From Sporosarcina sp. P34 (GTDB lineage: Bacteria > Bacillota > Bacilli > Bacillales_A > Planococcaceae), in the NCBI RefSeq assembly GCF_002743375.1, contig NZ_PDZC01000014.1:1-64000 (forward strand): a stretch of 64,000 bases of DNA. Reading direction: 5' to 3'. The position numbers were made by a program, and so were the translations under genes. Shown here piece after piece: positions 42,609-51,358 of this stretch. Each line of letters opens with the position of its first letter. Position 1 is the first letter of the stretch. The notes below the pieces were generated by a model. It saw only the letters and a list, made by a program, of their open reading frames with translations. It was not told the DNA's origin and searched no databases.

Positions 42609-42649
42609 AAACAAAAACATCCACACTGCGTGGCAATGTGAATGTTTTG
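42609..42649 (-). terminator. Terminator of the frmA-fghA unit
   Basis: On the minus strand AAAACATTCACA pairs with TGTGGATGTTTT (one mismatch) and runs into TTTTTGTTTTTAA. Confidence 0.75.
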
Positions 42650-42659
42650 GACTGTTAAT

Positions 42660-42717
42660 GGGTGAGCTTAAGACACACTCCCCGAAGGCGTCACCCTCTG
42701 GAAGCAGTAGCTACTTC
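42660..42717. other. Two adjacent hairpins downstream of fghA
   Basis: GGGTGA (42660-42665) pairs with TCACCC (42691-42696) around a partly self-pairing loop that contains CCCCGAAGG; immediately after is GAAGCAGTAGCTACTTC (42701-42717), a nearly perfect palindrome. They lie between the fghA stop and its terminator and are not explained by it. Could be a mobile-type short repeat or an mRNA 3' structure. Confidence 0.45.
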
Positions 42718-42738
42718 AACTATCAAAATGTATTCATG

Positions 42739-43572
42739 TTACCTTAAGTTCTTCATGTGAAAATCAAAGTGTTCTTCCAAGAAGGAAGAGATGAAGAAGT
42801 AGCTATGGTCATAGCCGTCTACTTTGTTATATTCCACTGCTTGGTCATACTGCTTTGCATTTTCAAGGAACGGTTTTTCATTCAATTGCTCAGGATAAAA
42901 TCCATCTGCAGTTCCTTGTGTAATAAGGATGGGTGGAATACCTGCTTCCTTCACCAGTTCAGCAGTGTCCCACTCTTTCCACGCCGCTTTGTCTTCCCCT
43001 AGGTAAGCCGTAAACGCCTTAATTCCCCAAGGAACCTCGCTTGGACTTGAAATAGGAGAGAATGCTGAAATCGCTTTGAAACGATTTGCATTTTTCATCC
43101 CGATCATCAATGCACCATATCCACCCATTGAGTGGCCCATGATACTTTCATTACCAGAGAAATTAGGCACTAGAGTAGCGGCAATTTCACGTAGTTCCTC
43201 CGTTATATACGAATACATTTGATAATGTTTAGCCCACGGCTCTTCTGTTGCGTTTAGATAAAAGCCTGCACCTTGTCCAAGGTCAAATGCCTCGTCGTCC
43301 GCTATATCTTCTCCGCGGGGTGATGTATCTGGAATAATTACAGCTACTTGATGTTTTTCAGCCAAGCTTTGGAAACCACTTTTTTGACTGAAATTATCAT
43401 CCGTACATGTTAATCCCGACAAAAACCAAATAAGTGGTATTTCTTTTTGTTCTTTATTTGACGGCAAGAAGATACTAAATGTCATATCGCACTTGAGGAC
43501 TTCTGAATAATGGTTGTATTTGTTTTGTTCCCCACCAAAAGAGCGTCTTTGCTCAACGCGTTCTAGACTCAT
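42739..43572 (-). CDS. fghA: S-formylglutathione hydrolase
   Basis: A 277-residue alpha/beta hydrolase that splits S-formylglutathione into formate and glutathione, the second step of formaldehyde removal. Nucleophile Ser in IMGHSMGGYGAL, catalytic Asp and His towards the C-terminus (GTADGFY, GYDHSYFF), and WFLSGLTCTDDNF near the N-terminus, all of the esterase D family. ATG at 43572 with GGAGAGTGAG ahead, four bases after the frmA stop; an upstream ATG at 43587 lacks a site. Confidence 0.95.
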   Translation of the reverse strand: MSLERVEQRRSFGGEQNKYNHYSEVLKCDMTFSIFLPSNKEQKEIPLIWFLSGLTCTDDNFSQKSGFQSLAEKHQVAVIIPDTSPRGEDIADDEAFDLGQGAGFYLNATEEPWAKHYQMYSYITEELREIAATLVPNFSGNESIMGHSMGGYGALMIGMKNANRFKAISAFSPISSPSEVPWGIKAFTAYLGEDKAAWKEWDTAELVKEAGIPPILITQGTADGFYPEQLNEKPFLENAKQYDQAVEYNKVDGYDHSYFFISSFLEEHFDFHMKNLR

Positions 43573-43576
43573 GATC

Positions 43577-44713
<1,137 letters not shown>

Positions 44714-44760
44714 TTACTGTATTGTGTTTACTTTTCTATCATTACATATTATAATTCACC

Positions 44761-44805
44761 ATGCAATACTGACTCTTTTGTCACTATGAACATGAATAGT
44801 ATAGA
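44761..44805. promoter_or_regulatory. Divergent frmA/hxlR promoter region with inverted repeat
   Basis: For the regulator, TTGTCA (44778-44783) and TATAGA (44800-44805) have a 16-base spacer. For frmA, TTGCAT (minus strand, 44761-44766) is followed 17 bases on by a weak AATGAT. Between them an inverted repeat TACTGAC-n6-GTCACTA (44767-44786, one mismatch) overlaps the regulator's -35 and abuts that of frmA. It is the obvious operator candidate for HxlR-type control; this is inference. Confidence 0.5.
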
Positions 44806-44820
44806 AAGAAGTGAAGCAAT

Positions 44821-45183
44821 ATGGTCATTCATTATAAAGATAAGCAGTACTTTACAAGCAAGGATTTGGCTTTGTCTGTCATAGGAGGTCGTTGGAAAAT
44901 TGCTATTATCTGGTGCTTACTGCACGAAACACCGTTAAGGTTGAGCGAAATACAGAAAAAACTTCCGGATGCCAATCAACGTATGTTGATCAGACAGTTA
45001 CGAGAATTAGAAGAGGATAAAATCATTACACGCTATGTCTATCCCGTCGTGCCGCCAAAAGTGGAGTACAAATTAAGTGAAGTGGGTTTATTATTGGAAC
45101 CAGTCGTTACATCGATTTGTAATTTTGGCGATCAGTTTATGCAAACAATTGAACATGAGACAGATTCAACGTTAGTTGACTGA
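44821..45183 (+). CDS. HxlR-family transcriptional regulator
   Basis: A 120-residue winged-helix protein: SVIGGRWKIAIIWCLL, LRLSEIQKKLPDANQRMLIRQL and PPKVEYKLSEVG are typical HxlR segments. In Bacillus subtilis HxlR senses formaldehyde through an N-terminal Lys-Cys pair. Here the N-terminus is YKDKQYFTSKD, lacking that cysteine; the only Cys nearby is Cys32. Divergent from frmA-fghA, so it probably controls them. ATG start after AGAAGTGAAG. Confidence 0.9.
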   Translation: MVIHYKDKQYFTSKDLALSVIGGRWKIAIIWCLLHETPLRLSEIQKKLPDANQRMLIRQLRELEEDKIITRYVYPVVPPKVEYKLSEVGLLLEPVVTSICNFGDQFMQTIEHETDSTLVD

Positions 45184-45257
45184 ATGAAGACAAATTGTAA
45201 CGAATCAAGCTATACTAAGAACCACATCAATATAGTAGAGAGGGTACAGGTGATTAC

Positions 45258-45770
45258 ATGAATAATAATGATATTTTAAGCAGATTACGCTACGCGCTAG
45301 ATCTAAAAGATTCCGCTGTCGTAGAAATGTTTGCATTAGGCGGACTGAAGACAAACAGAGCGGAAGTAAAAGAGATGCTGACAAAAACGAATGAAGATAG
45401 TACGGATGAAATGCAGATGAATGAATATGCAAAGGAAATTGACAACATAACGTTGGAGTCATTTCTAAATGGCTTGATCAGCTCCAAAAGAGGAGTACCG
45501 GAAAATGCCGCTAATGCTCCACAACCATTTCTTATGTCAGAAGAAGGTCACCGTAATGTCAATAATATTTTGCTGAAGAAAGTAAAAATTGCATTATCTC
45601 TTACAAGTGAAGATATGCTGGAGATTTTAGAAAATACAGGTGTTACGATATCTAAAAACGAATTAAGTGCTGTTCTTCGTAAAGAAGGTCATCGGAATTA
45701 TAAACCGTGTGGTGATCGATACGCTCGAAACTTCCTGAAGGGACTGGCATTACGTTACCGTGATCAGTAA
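45258..45770 (+). CDS. DUF1456 family protein (YehS-like)
   Basis: A 170-residue protein with two copies of the DUF1456 helical repeat (about 1-65 and 90-155; ILSRLRYALDLKDSAVVEMF and ILLKKVKIALSLTSEDMLEIL). Homologs such as E. coli YehS have no defined role. The C-terminal KPCGDRYARNFLKGLALRYR is typical. ATG start after AGAGAGGGTAC. Confidence 0.92.
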   Translation: MNNNDILSRLRYALDLKDSAVVEMFALGGLKTNRAEVKEMLTKTNEDSTDEMQMNEYAKEIDNITLESFLNGLISSKRGVPENAANAPQPFLMSEEGHRNVNNILLKKVKIALSLTSEDMLEILENTGVTISKNELSAVLRKEGHRNYKPCGDRYARNFLKGLALRYRDQ

Positions 45771-45827
45771 AACCATAACCGGAAGCGGTCACTGAAGATA
45801 TAAAATAATAGGGAGTGTTAGATAGAT

Positions 45828-46511
45828 ATGTTCAAGCGTACTAAAGCATTGTATTTCCTACTGAGTTTGATGGCGCTGGCCATTCTTTTAGTAGGGTGTG
45901 GGGGAGCAGATGAAGAAAAAACAGTGGAGACACCGAAAGAAGAAACCACAGAACAACCAAAAGAAGAAGCGGTTGATTACTCGAAAGATGTAAAAGAGAA
46001 CCCTGTCGTGACGATCACGATGGAAAATGATGAGCAGATTGTGTTAGAACTAGAGCCGACTGTTGCACCGAATACAGTAGCGAATTTCATTTCTCTAATT
46101 GAAGACGGTTATTACGATGGCTTGATTTTCCACCGTGTGATTCCGGGCTTTATGATTCAAGGTGGAGATTCATCCGGTGACGGATCAGGCGGACCGGGAT
46201 ACGCAATTGATGGAGAATTCTCTTCGAATGGTTTTGAAAATAATATGAAACATGAGCGCGGTGTGATTTCGACTGCACGTACGCAAGATCCGAACTCTGC
46301 AGGGTCACAATTCTTCATCATGACAGACGACAACTCTTCACTTGACGGCGAGTATGCAGCTTTCGGTAAAGTGACAGAAGGCATGGAGACAGTAGATGCT
46401 ATCGTAGCTAACGAAACAGATGCTATGGATAAGCCTATCGAAGAACAGAAGATGAAGACGGTTGAAGTAGATACGAAAGGCTTCGATTACCCTGAACCAG
46501 TCACACACTAA
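45828..46511 (+). CDS. Cyclophilin-type peptidyl-prolyl isomerase lipoprotein
   Basis: A 227-residue lipoprotein: signal peptide with lipobox LLVGC (about 20-24), charged low-complexity linker (EEKTVETPKEETTEQ), then a cyclophilin domain (FHRVIPGFMIQGGD, GVISTARTQDPNSAGSQFFI). It should catalyse prolyl isomerisation outside the membrane. ATG after GGGAGTG. Terminator follows. Confidence 0.94.
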   Translation: MFKRTKALYFLLSLMALAILLVGCGGADEEKTVETPKEETTEQPKEEAVDYSKDVKENPVVTITMENDEQIVLELEPTVAPNTVANFISLIEDGYYDGLIFHRVIPGFMIQGGDSSGDGSGGPGYAIDGEFSSNGFENNMKHERGVISTARTQDPNSAGSQFFIMTDDNSSLDGEYAAFGKVTEGMETVDAIVANETDAMDKPIEEQKMKTVEVDTKGFDYPEPVTH

Positions 46512-46518
46512 TCATACA

Positions 46519-46553
46519 AAACGCAGTAAGCTTTTAAGCTTGCTGCGTTTTTG
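46519..46553 (+). terminator. Terminator after the cyclophilin gene
   Basis: ACGCAG-T-AAGC / GCTT-GCTGCGT stem (46521-46547) followed by TTTTT. Confidence 0.85.
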
Positions 46554-46641
46554 ATATAGCAAGTTCATTTATTTCCCATGCAATGAATTATTCTAAAGAT
46601 AAATTGTATAGTAAAGTATTTACTTGTTACTCTGTATTTAC

Positions 46642-47430
46642 CTATTCCTTTTTTATATGTTTTAATACCGCAACAATGAGGAAACTGACGATGACTAGTA
46701 GTAACCAAGAACTTAATTTGCCGATGCCAACGAGATGCCATGTCTCGCCTTGATTGGGATAAGTCCACGCCCCAAAGAAAGTAGCAATATTTTCAGCTAC
46801 CCAAACGAAAAAGCCAATTAATATGAATGAAAGGGATAAAGGCATACGGTAATGTGTCTCGCTTACCCAAAAACTAACCGATGCACGCCAAAAAATAACT
46901 AGTACTAATGCGGATAACCACCATCTTATATCGATCCAATAATGATGAGTAAAGAAGTTTCCGTATATCGCGATGGCAAGCGGAATAACTGCCCAGAGCG
47001 GCGGCCAATTAATTAGGTTGACGTGCAATCGCCTCCAAGCCTGGCATAAATAACTCGCTACGCTCGCATACATGAAACCGCTGTACAAAGGGACGCCTAG
47101 AATTTTGAAATAACCTTCTTCAGGATAAGACCAAGAACCCATATGTACTTTAAATATCTCTAAAGTTAGACCAATAATATGAAATAACGTAATCACTTTA
47201 AGTTCATCACGTGTTTCGAGTCCTGATCGTACCATCCACCACTGGGTTCCGATAAAAATGATGAGTAGCCAGTCATATCGTGGCAAGAAAGGTAGAGATA
47301 TGATTTGAGTAAGCGCGAGTGAGCTGAAGATCATAACAGGAAAAATGCAAGCTAATGCTTGTTGCCATCCGAAAATAAAAAGTTGTCGTGTTGCATTCAT
47401 TGTTTTCATGCGTAAAGTATACAAACTCAT
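46642..47430 (-). CDS. DUF817 family membrane protein
   Basis: A 262-residue protein with about eight membrane segments and many Trp/His residues near helix ends (FFTHHYWIDIRWWLSA, GSWSYPEEGYFKI, GAWTYPNQGETWH). The two internal GxWxYPxxG segments suggest an internal duplication. Function unknown; related to Bacillus YoaT. ATG after AGGCGGTG. Confidence 0.88.
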   Translation of the reverse strand: MSLYTLRMKTMNATRQLFIFGWQQALACIFPVMIFSSLALTQIISLPFLPRYDWLLIIFIGTQWWMVRSGLETRDELKVITLFHIIGLTLEIFKVHMGSWSYPEEGYFKILGVPLYSGFMYASVASYLCQAWRRLHVNLINWPPLWAVIPLAIAIYGNFFTHHYWIDIRWWLSALVLVIFWRASVSFWVSETHYRMPLSLSFILIGFFVWVAENIATFFGAWTYPNQGETWHLVGIGKLSSWLLLVIVSFLIVAVLKHIKKE

Positions 47431-47505
47431 ATGTCACCGCCTACTTTTTCATAATGGAAATTAGTATGACGCTGAGATAATAGTTTAGGTTCATTCTCGG
47501 AGAAA

Positions 47506-47521
47506 CGTTTCACGTGAAACA
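47506..47521. promoter_or_regulatory. parS: parS site upstream of the TatD gene
   Basis: CGTTTCACGTGAAACA matches parS at 15 of 16 positions. It lies in the intergenic region about 37 kb from oriC on the right arm. Confidence 0.82.
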
Positions 47522-47551
47522 TAGCATATTCATGAAAGAGGGTGATAAGTT

Positions 47552-48328
47552 TTGAGTAGACGTATAATCGATGCGCATATTCATTTAGATATGTATGAAG
47601 AAGAAGACCAAATTCAAATTTTGCGCGAGTTAGATGTGAATGATGTGACTGCCATAGTGGCGGTTTCAAATAACTTCGCATCTTCAGTTAAGCAATTAGA
47701 GCTATCGAAAATAGATAGGCGCGTCAAACCTGCAATAGGTTATCATCCGGAACAAGCGTTACCAAGTGAAATAGAACTTTCAGAAATTCTGCAATTGATT
47801 GATGAACATGCAAGTTACCTCACCGCGATTGGAGAAGTAGGGTTGCCATATTATTTGCGGCAAAAACAACCCAACGTAGACGTAGCATTATATAAAAATG
47901 TGTTGGAACTTTTTGTTCGGAAGGCAGCCAAATATAACTTGCCAATTGCCTTACATGCCGTTTATGAAGATGCAGCTATTGTTTGTGAGATGTTAGAACA
48001 GTATTCAATCTCGAAAGCGCAATTTCACTGGTTTAAAGGCGACGATATAATATTGGAACAAATTATCGCAAACGGTTATATGATTTCTGTGACGCCAGAA
48101 GTTACGTATCGGGAAAAGATTCAACATCTAGTCAAACAAGTTCCGTTCACTCAGCTAATGGTCGAAACAGATGGGCCATGGCCTTTTGATCATTCTTTTA
48201 AAGATAAATTGACACATCCTTCTATGATGCATGAAAGTATTCACAGTATCGCTAAAATTAAAGGTGTAACTGTTGATGAGGCATATAGAGAAATCTATAA
48301 GACGACACAACGATTTTTTTGCATATAA
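47552..48328 (+). CDS. TatD family metal-dependent hydrolase
   Basis: A 258-residue TIM-barrel hydrolase. Metal ligands in IDAHIHLDMY (about 6-13), the GEVGL strand, and the C-terminal Asp in METDGPW. TatD proteins include 3'-5' DNases, but this is a distant member and the substrate is not shown. TTG start after GAGGGTGATAAG. Confidence 0.88.
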   Translation: MSRRIIDAHIHLDMYEEEDQIQILRELDVNDVTAIVAVSNNFASSVKQLELSKIDRRVKPAIGYHPEQALPSEIELSEILQLIDEHASYLTAIGEVGLPYYLRQKQPNVDVALYKNVLELFVRKAAKYNLPIALHAVYEDAAIVCEMLEQYSISKAQFHWFKGDDIILEQIIANGYMISVTPEVTYREKIQHLVKQVPFTQLMVETDGPWPFDHSFKDKLTHPSMMHESIHSIAKIKGVTVDEAYREIYKTTQRFFCI

Positions 48329-48330
48329 AT

Positions 48331-48363
48331 AGAGACACGCTGATTGAAGCGTGTCTCTGTTTT
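48331..48363. terminator. Bidirectional terminator after the TatD gene
   Basis: Perfect ten-base stem AGAGACACGC/GCGTGTCTCT (48331-48340, 48349-48358), then GTTTT; convergent genes flank it. Confidence 0.85.
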
Positions 48364-48378
48364 ATCTAAGTACACTAT

Positions 48379-48867
48379 TCATGAACAAATCACAATAATT
48401 TTATGTGGAGTAGTTTGGGGAGGGATACTCTTTGTAGTTGCACCATATATAACGATCAAAGTTCGATCTGCTATATTTCCTGTGAAATACTGACCATTTG
48501 TCGAAAGTATTTCAGTTTGTGGAGACAGATTAAGCTGAAGCGTTCCATCACTACTTTGCAAGCGACGATTGAAGTAGTCGACTTTGACATTTTCACGTTT
48601 AGAATCTTTGGCCATAACTACCGCTCCAAATTGAGGAGGATAGATCATAGGCGTGGCAGCGTCGGCATCATAAAATCCTGTAACGCGATCACCTACGTTA
48701 ATTTTTACATGATTGACAAAATAAGTTGTCGGTCCTACTACAAAGTTTACGACATTTCCTCTACCATTATCGACTGTCATCAACATGTAGCAACCAGCGT
48801 CATTGTTCTGCCCCGTATAAAATTCATTTATAACCATTACGACACCATTGAAAGACTGAATATTCAT
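48379..48867 (-). CDS. Hypothetical protein with beta-rich repeat
   Basis: A 162-residue soluble protein beginning MNIQSFNGVVMVINEF at an ATG that follows AAAGGAGAAC, so expression is likely. It is rich in beta strands; the most recognisable part is VGDRVTGFYDADAATPMIYP (about 65-84) with VNFVVGPTTYFV before it. This resembles conserved hypothetical proteins of Bacillota and suggests an OB-like or beta-barrel fold. No signal peptide. It is divergent from the heme operon. Function not assigned. Confidence 0.82.
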   Translation of the reverse strand: MNIQSFNGVVMVINEFYTGQNNDAGCYMLMTVDNGRGNVVNFVVGPTTYFVNHVKINVGDRVTGFYDADAATPMIYPPQFGAVVMAKDSKRENVKVDYFNRRLQSSDGTLQLNLSPQTEILSTNGQYFTGNIADRTLIVIYGATTKSIPPQTTPHKIIVICS

Positions 48868-49205
48868 CACAGTTCTCCTTTCATCCATAAACCGTATCGA
48901 TCTAGACTATGCGAAGTTTTTGATTTAGTGACTAGTGGAAAAGTTTATGAGTTACATTGAAATAATTTTCCAGATGCCAATTGACATTACAGACAAAACG
49001 GGCTATATTAAATGATAACTATTCTCATTTGCGTGTTATGAATGTCACATATTTGTCATAGACCGCTCGATGATTAGGTTGCAATGATTCATGTATTGGG
49101 TGATTTATGAGATAATTTAGAAGTGGAAGTATGCCCAGTGAATGGAAATCCATTGGTGGATTTATGTAGCATAAAAATAAACAAGTGAGAAGGGAGTATG
49201 TCCAA
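48868..49205 (+). promoter_or_regulatory. Promoter and Fur box of the heme-uptake operon
   Basis: A consensus promoter TTGACA (48981-48986), 17-base spacer, TATATT (49004-49009) is followed at once by TGATAAC-T-ATTCTCA (49013-49027), matching the 7-1-7 Fur consensus at 12 of 14 positions. Iron-loaded Fur should block transcription, so the NEAT genes would be induced by iron starvation. The rest of the 338-base gap has no gene. Confidence 0.85.
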
Positions 49206-49850
49206 GTGAGAAAAGCATTTTTATACTTTTTAGTTGTAAGTTTTTTCGTGTTGACAGTAGGTCTGCCGCAAGCATCTGCCAAAATTGCAGACGGTACTCA
49301 GCAATTAAATTACCAAGTTAATCAGCCAGACAGCACTAATGCATCTATTGCAAATGATTATTTCCAAAAACCAGCACTTGTCACTGTAACGAATGGATCT
49401 GCTATTGTACAGCTAACGCTTAAAAACAGTTCATGGATTACGAAGTTCGAGCCAGCAGGCGGAGCGGAAGTAGTTAACGAAGATCTTAAAGCTGATACGC
49501 GTGTTGTAGAGTTTAGCGTAAGTGATATATCAAAACCAGTGAAGATCCCAATGAAAGTGGATGTAGAACATATTAATTACCACCACGAGTATACAGTTGA
49601 TTTAGTGTTTGAGGATAAAAGCGCCGTGACACCACCGGCAGTAAAACAACCTGCAACAACTACCACCCCACCACCAAACACAAATACCAACACTAGTACC
49701 AGTACAGTCACAAAAAAACCAACTACTCAAGTACCAGTAAAGAATCCACAAACTAGTGATTCAACGCCGTACCTATTAATTATTGTATTAGCAGGTTCAG
49801 CATTTTTATTGTATAAAACTAGATTCCAAAGAAAACAGGGGGAACAATAA
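49206..49850 (+). CDS. isdC: Cell-wall NEAT-domain heme-binding protein (IsdC-like)
   Basis: A 214-residue surface protein. Signal peptide (about 1-25), one NEAT domain (about 30-138) with the heme ligand pair Y125-x3-Y129 (NYHHEYTVDLVFE) and NDYFQKP in the distal helix, a Thr/Pro-rich wall spacer (140-178), and the sorting signal NPQTS at 180-184 followed by a helix and basic tail. NPQTS is the sortase-B type, and srtB ends this operon. Start GTG 49206 after GAAGGGAG. First gene downstream of the Fur-boxed promoter; passes heme to the transporter by analogy with IsdC. Confidence 0.93.
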   Translation: MRKAFLYFLVVSFFVLTVGLPQASAKIADGTQQLNYQVNQPDSTNASIANDYFQKPALVTVTNGSAIVQLTLKNSSWITKFEPAGGAEVVNEDLKADTRVVEFSVSDISKPVKIPMKVDVEHINYHHEYTVDLVFEDKSAVTPPAVKQPATTTTPPPNTNTNTSTSTVTKKPTTQVPVKNPQTSDSTPYLLIIVLAGSAFLLYKTRFQRKQGEQ

Positions 49851-49852
49851 TT

Positions 49853-51268
49853 ATGAAGAAAAAAACATCATCTCGCGCAACGAAAGTAGTACTTGCTTCA
49901 TTACTTGCAGCTTCTATCGCTATTCCAACAGCGGCATCCGCTAGCCCGATTAGCACAAGCGATCAAGCAACGTCGGCTTTGAAACAAGCGGCAGCAGTGG
50001 ATCAAGTAATTGATTTGAATGTATATAAATCTGGAACTATGACACCTGAGCCTGCAATTAGCAGTCATCTCGTGCCACAAGGTACTTTAGTTGAAAAAGA
50101 CGGAGTAACATATGCGAAGGTAACGGTTGCAGCTAAATCAGCACCGATGATTGCAGGTTTTCAAACGAAACAAGGAGAAGAATTTGCCGATGCAACGGAA
50201 GTTAAAAATACTGATGGCACGACTACTTATACTTTCCCAGTAGTTACGGATAAAGTATATTCAGGTAGAATTCATGTAGTAGTACCAGCGGCTAACATGG
50301 ATAAGTGGTATGAATTTGATATGAGTGCAACAGTCGCTAAAACAGACACAGACACGGAAACTATAAGCAATGTGAACGTAAAAGTATATAAAGATGGAAC
50401 GAATGAAGAATCTATCATGAATGACTACATGTTGCCAGTTGCATCTGTAAAGAAAGTAACGGGTAGTAATGAAGTAACCGTAACATTCCCTAAAGGCGGC
50501 TATATCCAAGGCTTCAAAATTGCCGGTAAGGATGTACCTGTAGCAACAGATGATAAATCAACAGGCGTACGCACATATACATTCAACGTAGCGGATTTAA
50601 CGAAGTTAGTAAATGCTGAAATTCACGTTATTGTCAATGAAGGTCCTATTAATTATGACTCAAACCACAAAGTACAAATTGCTCTAGATGGTGCAAAACC
50701 AACTGTAAATCCGTTCAAAGACATTGAAAAAGACGTTAACAAAGAAGCGATTCTTGCACTTCTTGACAAAGGGATTGTAAAAAGTGCGGATAAGTTCAAT
50801 CCACGTAACAACATCACACGTTCACAGTTCGCATTGATGGTTGCACGTGCGTTGAAATTAGAAGATGCTCCATCCGCAGGGTTCCAGGACTTAGGGAAGA
50901 TCACAGACAAAGAGCGTATCAACGCAATAAATGCTCTCGCAAAAGCTGGTATTGTTCAATCGAATGCAAAGTTCAACCCGAATGACACACTGACTCGTCA
51001 GCAAGGGGCATTGATGCTATACCGTGCAATTCAATATGCTGAAGGTAAAGAAATTAAAAAAGGTGATACAACACTCCCATTCTACGCAGATGGAAAAGCA
51101 ATTAAAGATCCTGAAGCGAAGCAAGCATTTGCCTTGTTGTATGCAGAAAAAATCATGACAGGCGCAAAACAACCGAATGGTAAAGTTTTGATCAACTCTG
51201 GCGATTCATTACAACGCACACAAATGGCTAAAATCCTAAACGGTTCATTGAACTTTATGGAAAAATAA
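49853..51268 (+). CDS. S-layer-anchored double NEAT protein
   Basis: A 471-residue secreted protein: signal peptide (about 1-30, cut near ASAS), NEAT domain 1 (about 50-162), NEAT domain 2 (about 172-280) and three SLH repeats (about 286-465; NITRSQFALMVARAL, TLTRQQGALMLYRAI, SLQRTQMAKIL) that bind wall polysaccharide. The design resembles Bacillus anthracis BslK, but has two NEAT domains. The heme-ligand tyrosine is replaced: in NEAT1 Met149 aligns with the first Tyr of YxxxY, in NEAT2 it reads Y268-x3-H272. ATG two bases after the previous gene; a probable wall-to-S-layer heme relay. Confidence 0.9.
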   Translation: MKKKTSSRATKVVLASLLAASIAIPTAASASPISTSDQATSALKQAAAVDQVIDLNVYKSGTMTPEPAISSHLVPQGTLVEKDGVTYAKVTVAAKSAPMIAGFQTKQGEEFADATEVKNTDGTTTYTFPVVTDKVYSGRIHVVVPAANMDKWYEFDMSATVAKTDTDTETISNVNVKVYKDGTNEESIMNDYMLPVASVKKVTGSNEVTVTFPKGGYIQGFKIAGKDVPVATDDKSTGVRTYTFNVADLTKLVNAEIHVIVNEGPINYDSNHKVQIALDGAKPTVNPFKDIEKDVNKEAILALLDKGIVKSADKFNPRNNITRSQFALMVARALKLEDAPSAGFQDLGKITDKERINAINALAKAGIVQSNAKFNPNDTLTRQQGALMLYRAIQYAEGKEIKKGDTTLPFYADGKAIKDPEAKQAFALLYAEKIMTGAKQPNGKVLINSGDSLQRTQMAKILNGSLNFMEK

Positions 51269-51282
51269 GAATCAACACAGAT

Positions 51283-51316
51283 ACTTCCTTTCGCGTTTCC
51301 AAAAGCGGAGGGAAGT
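51283..51316 (+). terminator. Internal hairpin between the SLH and third NEAT genes
   Basis: A 12-base stem with two G-U pairs (ACTTCCTTTCGC with GCGGAGGGAAGT) but a weak T tail. It may be a leaky terminator or an RNA-processing site that lowers expression of downstream genes. Confidence 0.5.
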
Positions 51317-51358
51317 TGCTGTCGTTTTACATGATGTGTAAAGGAGTGTACGTCTGAA

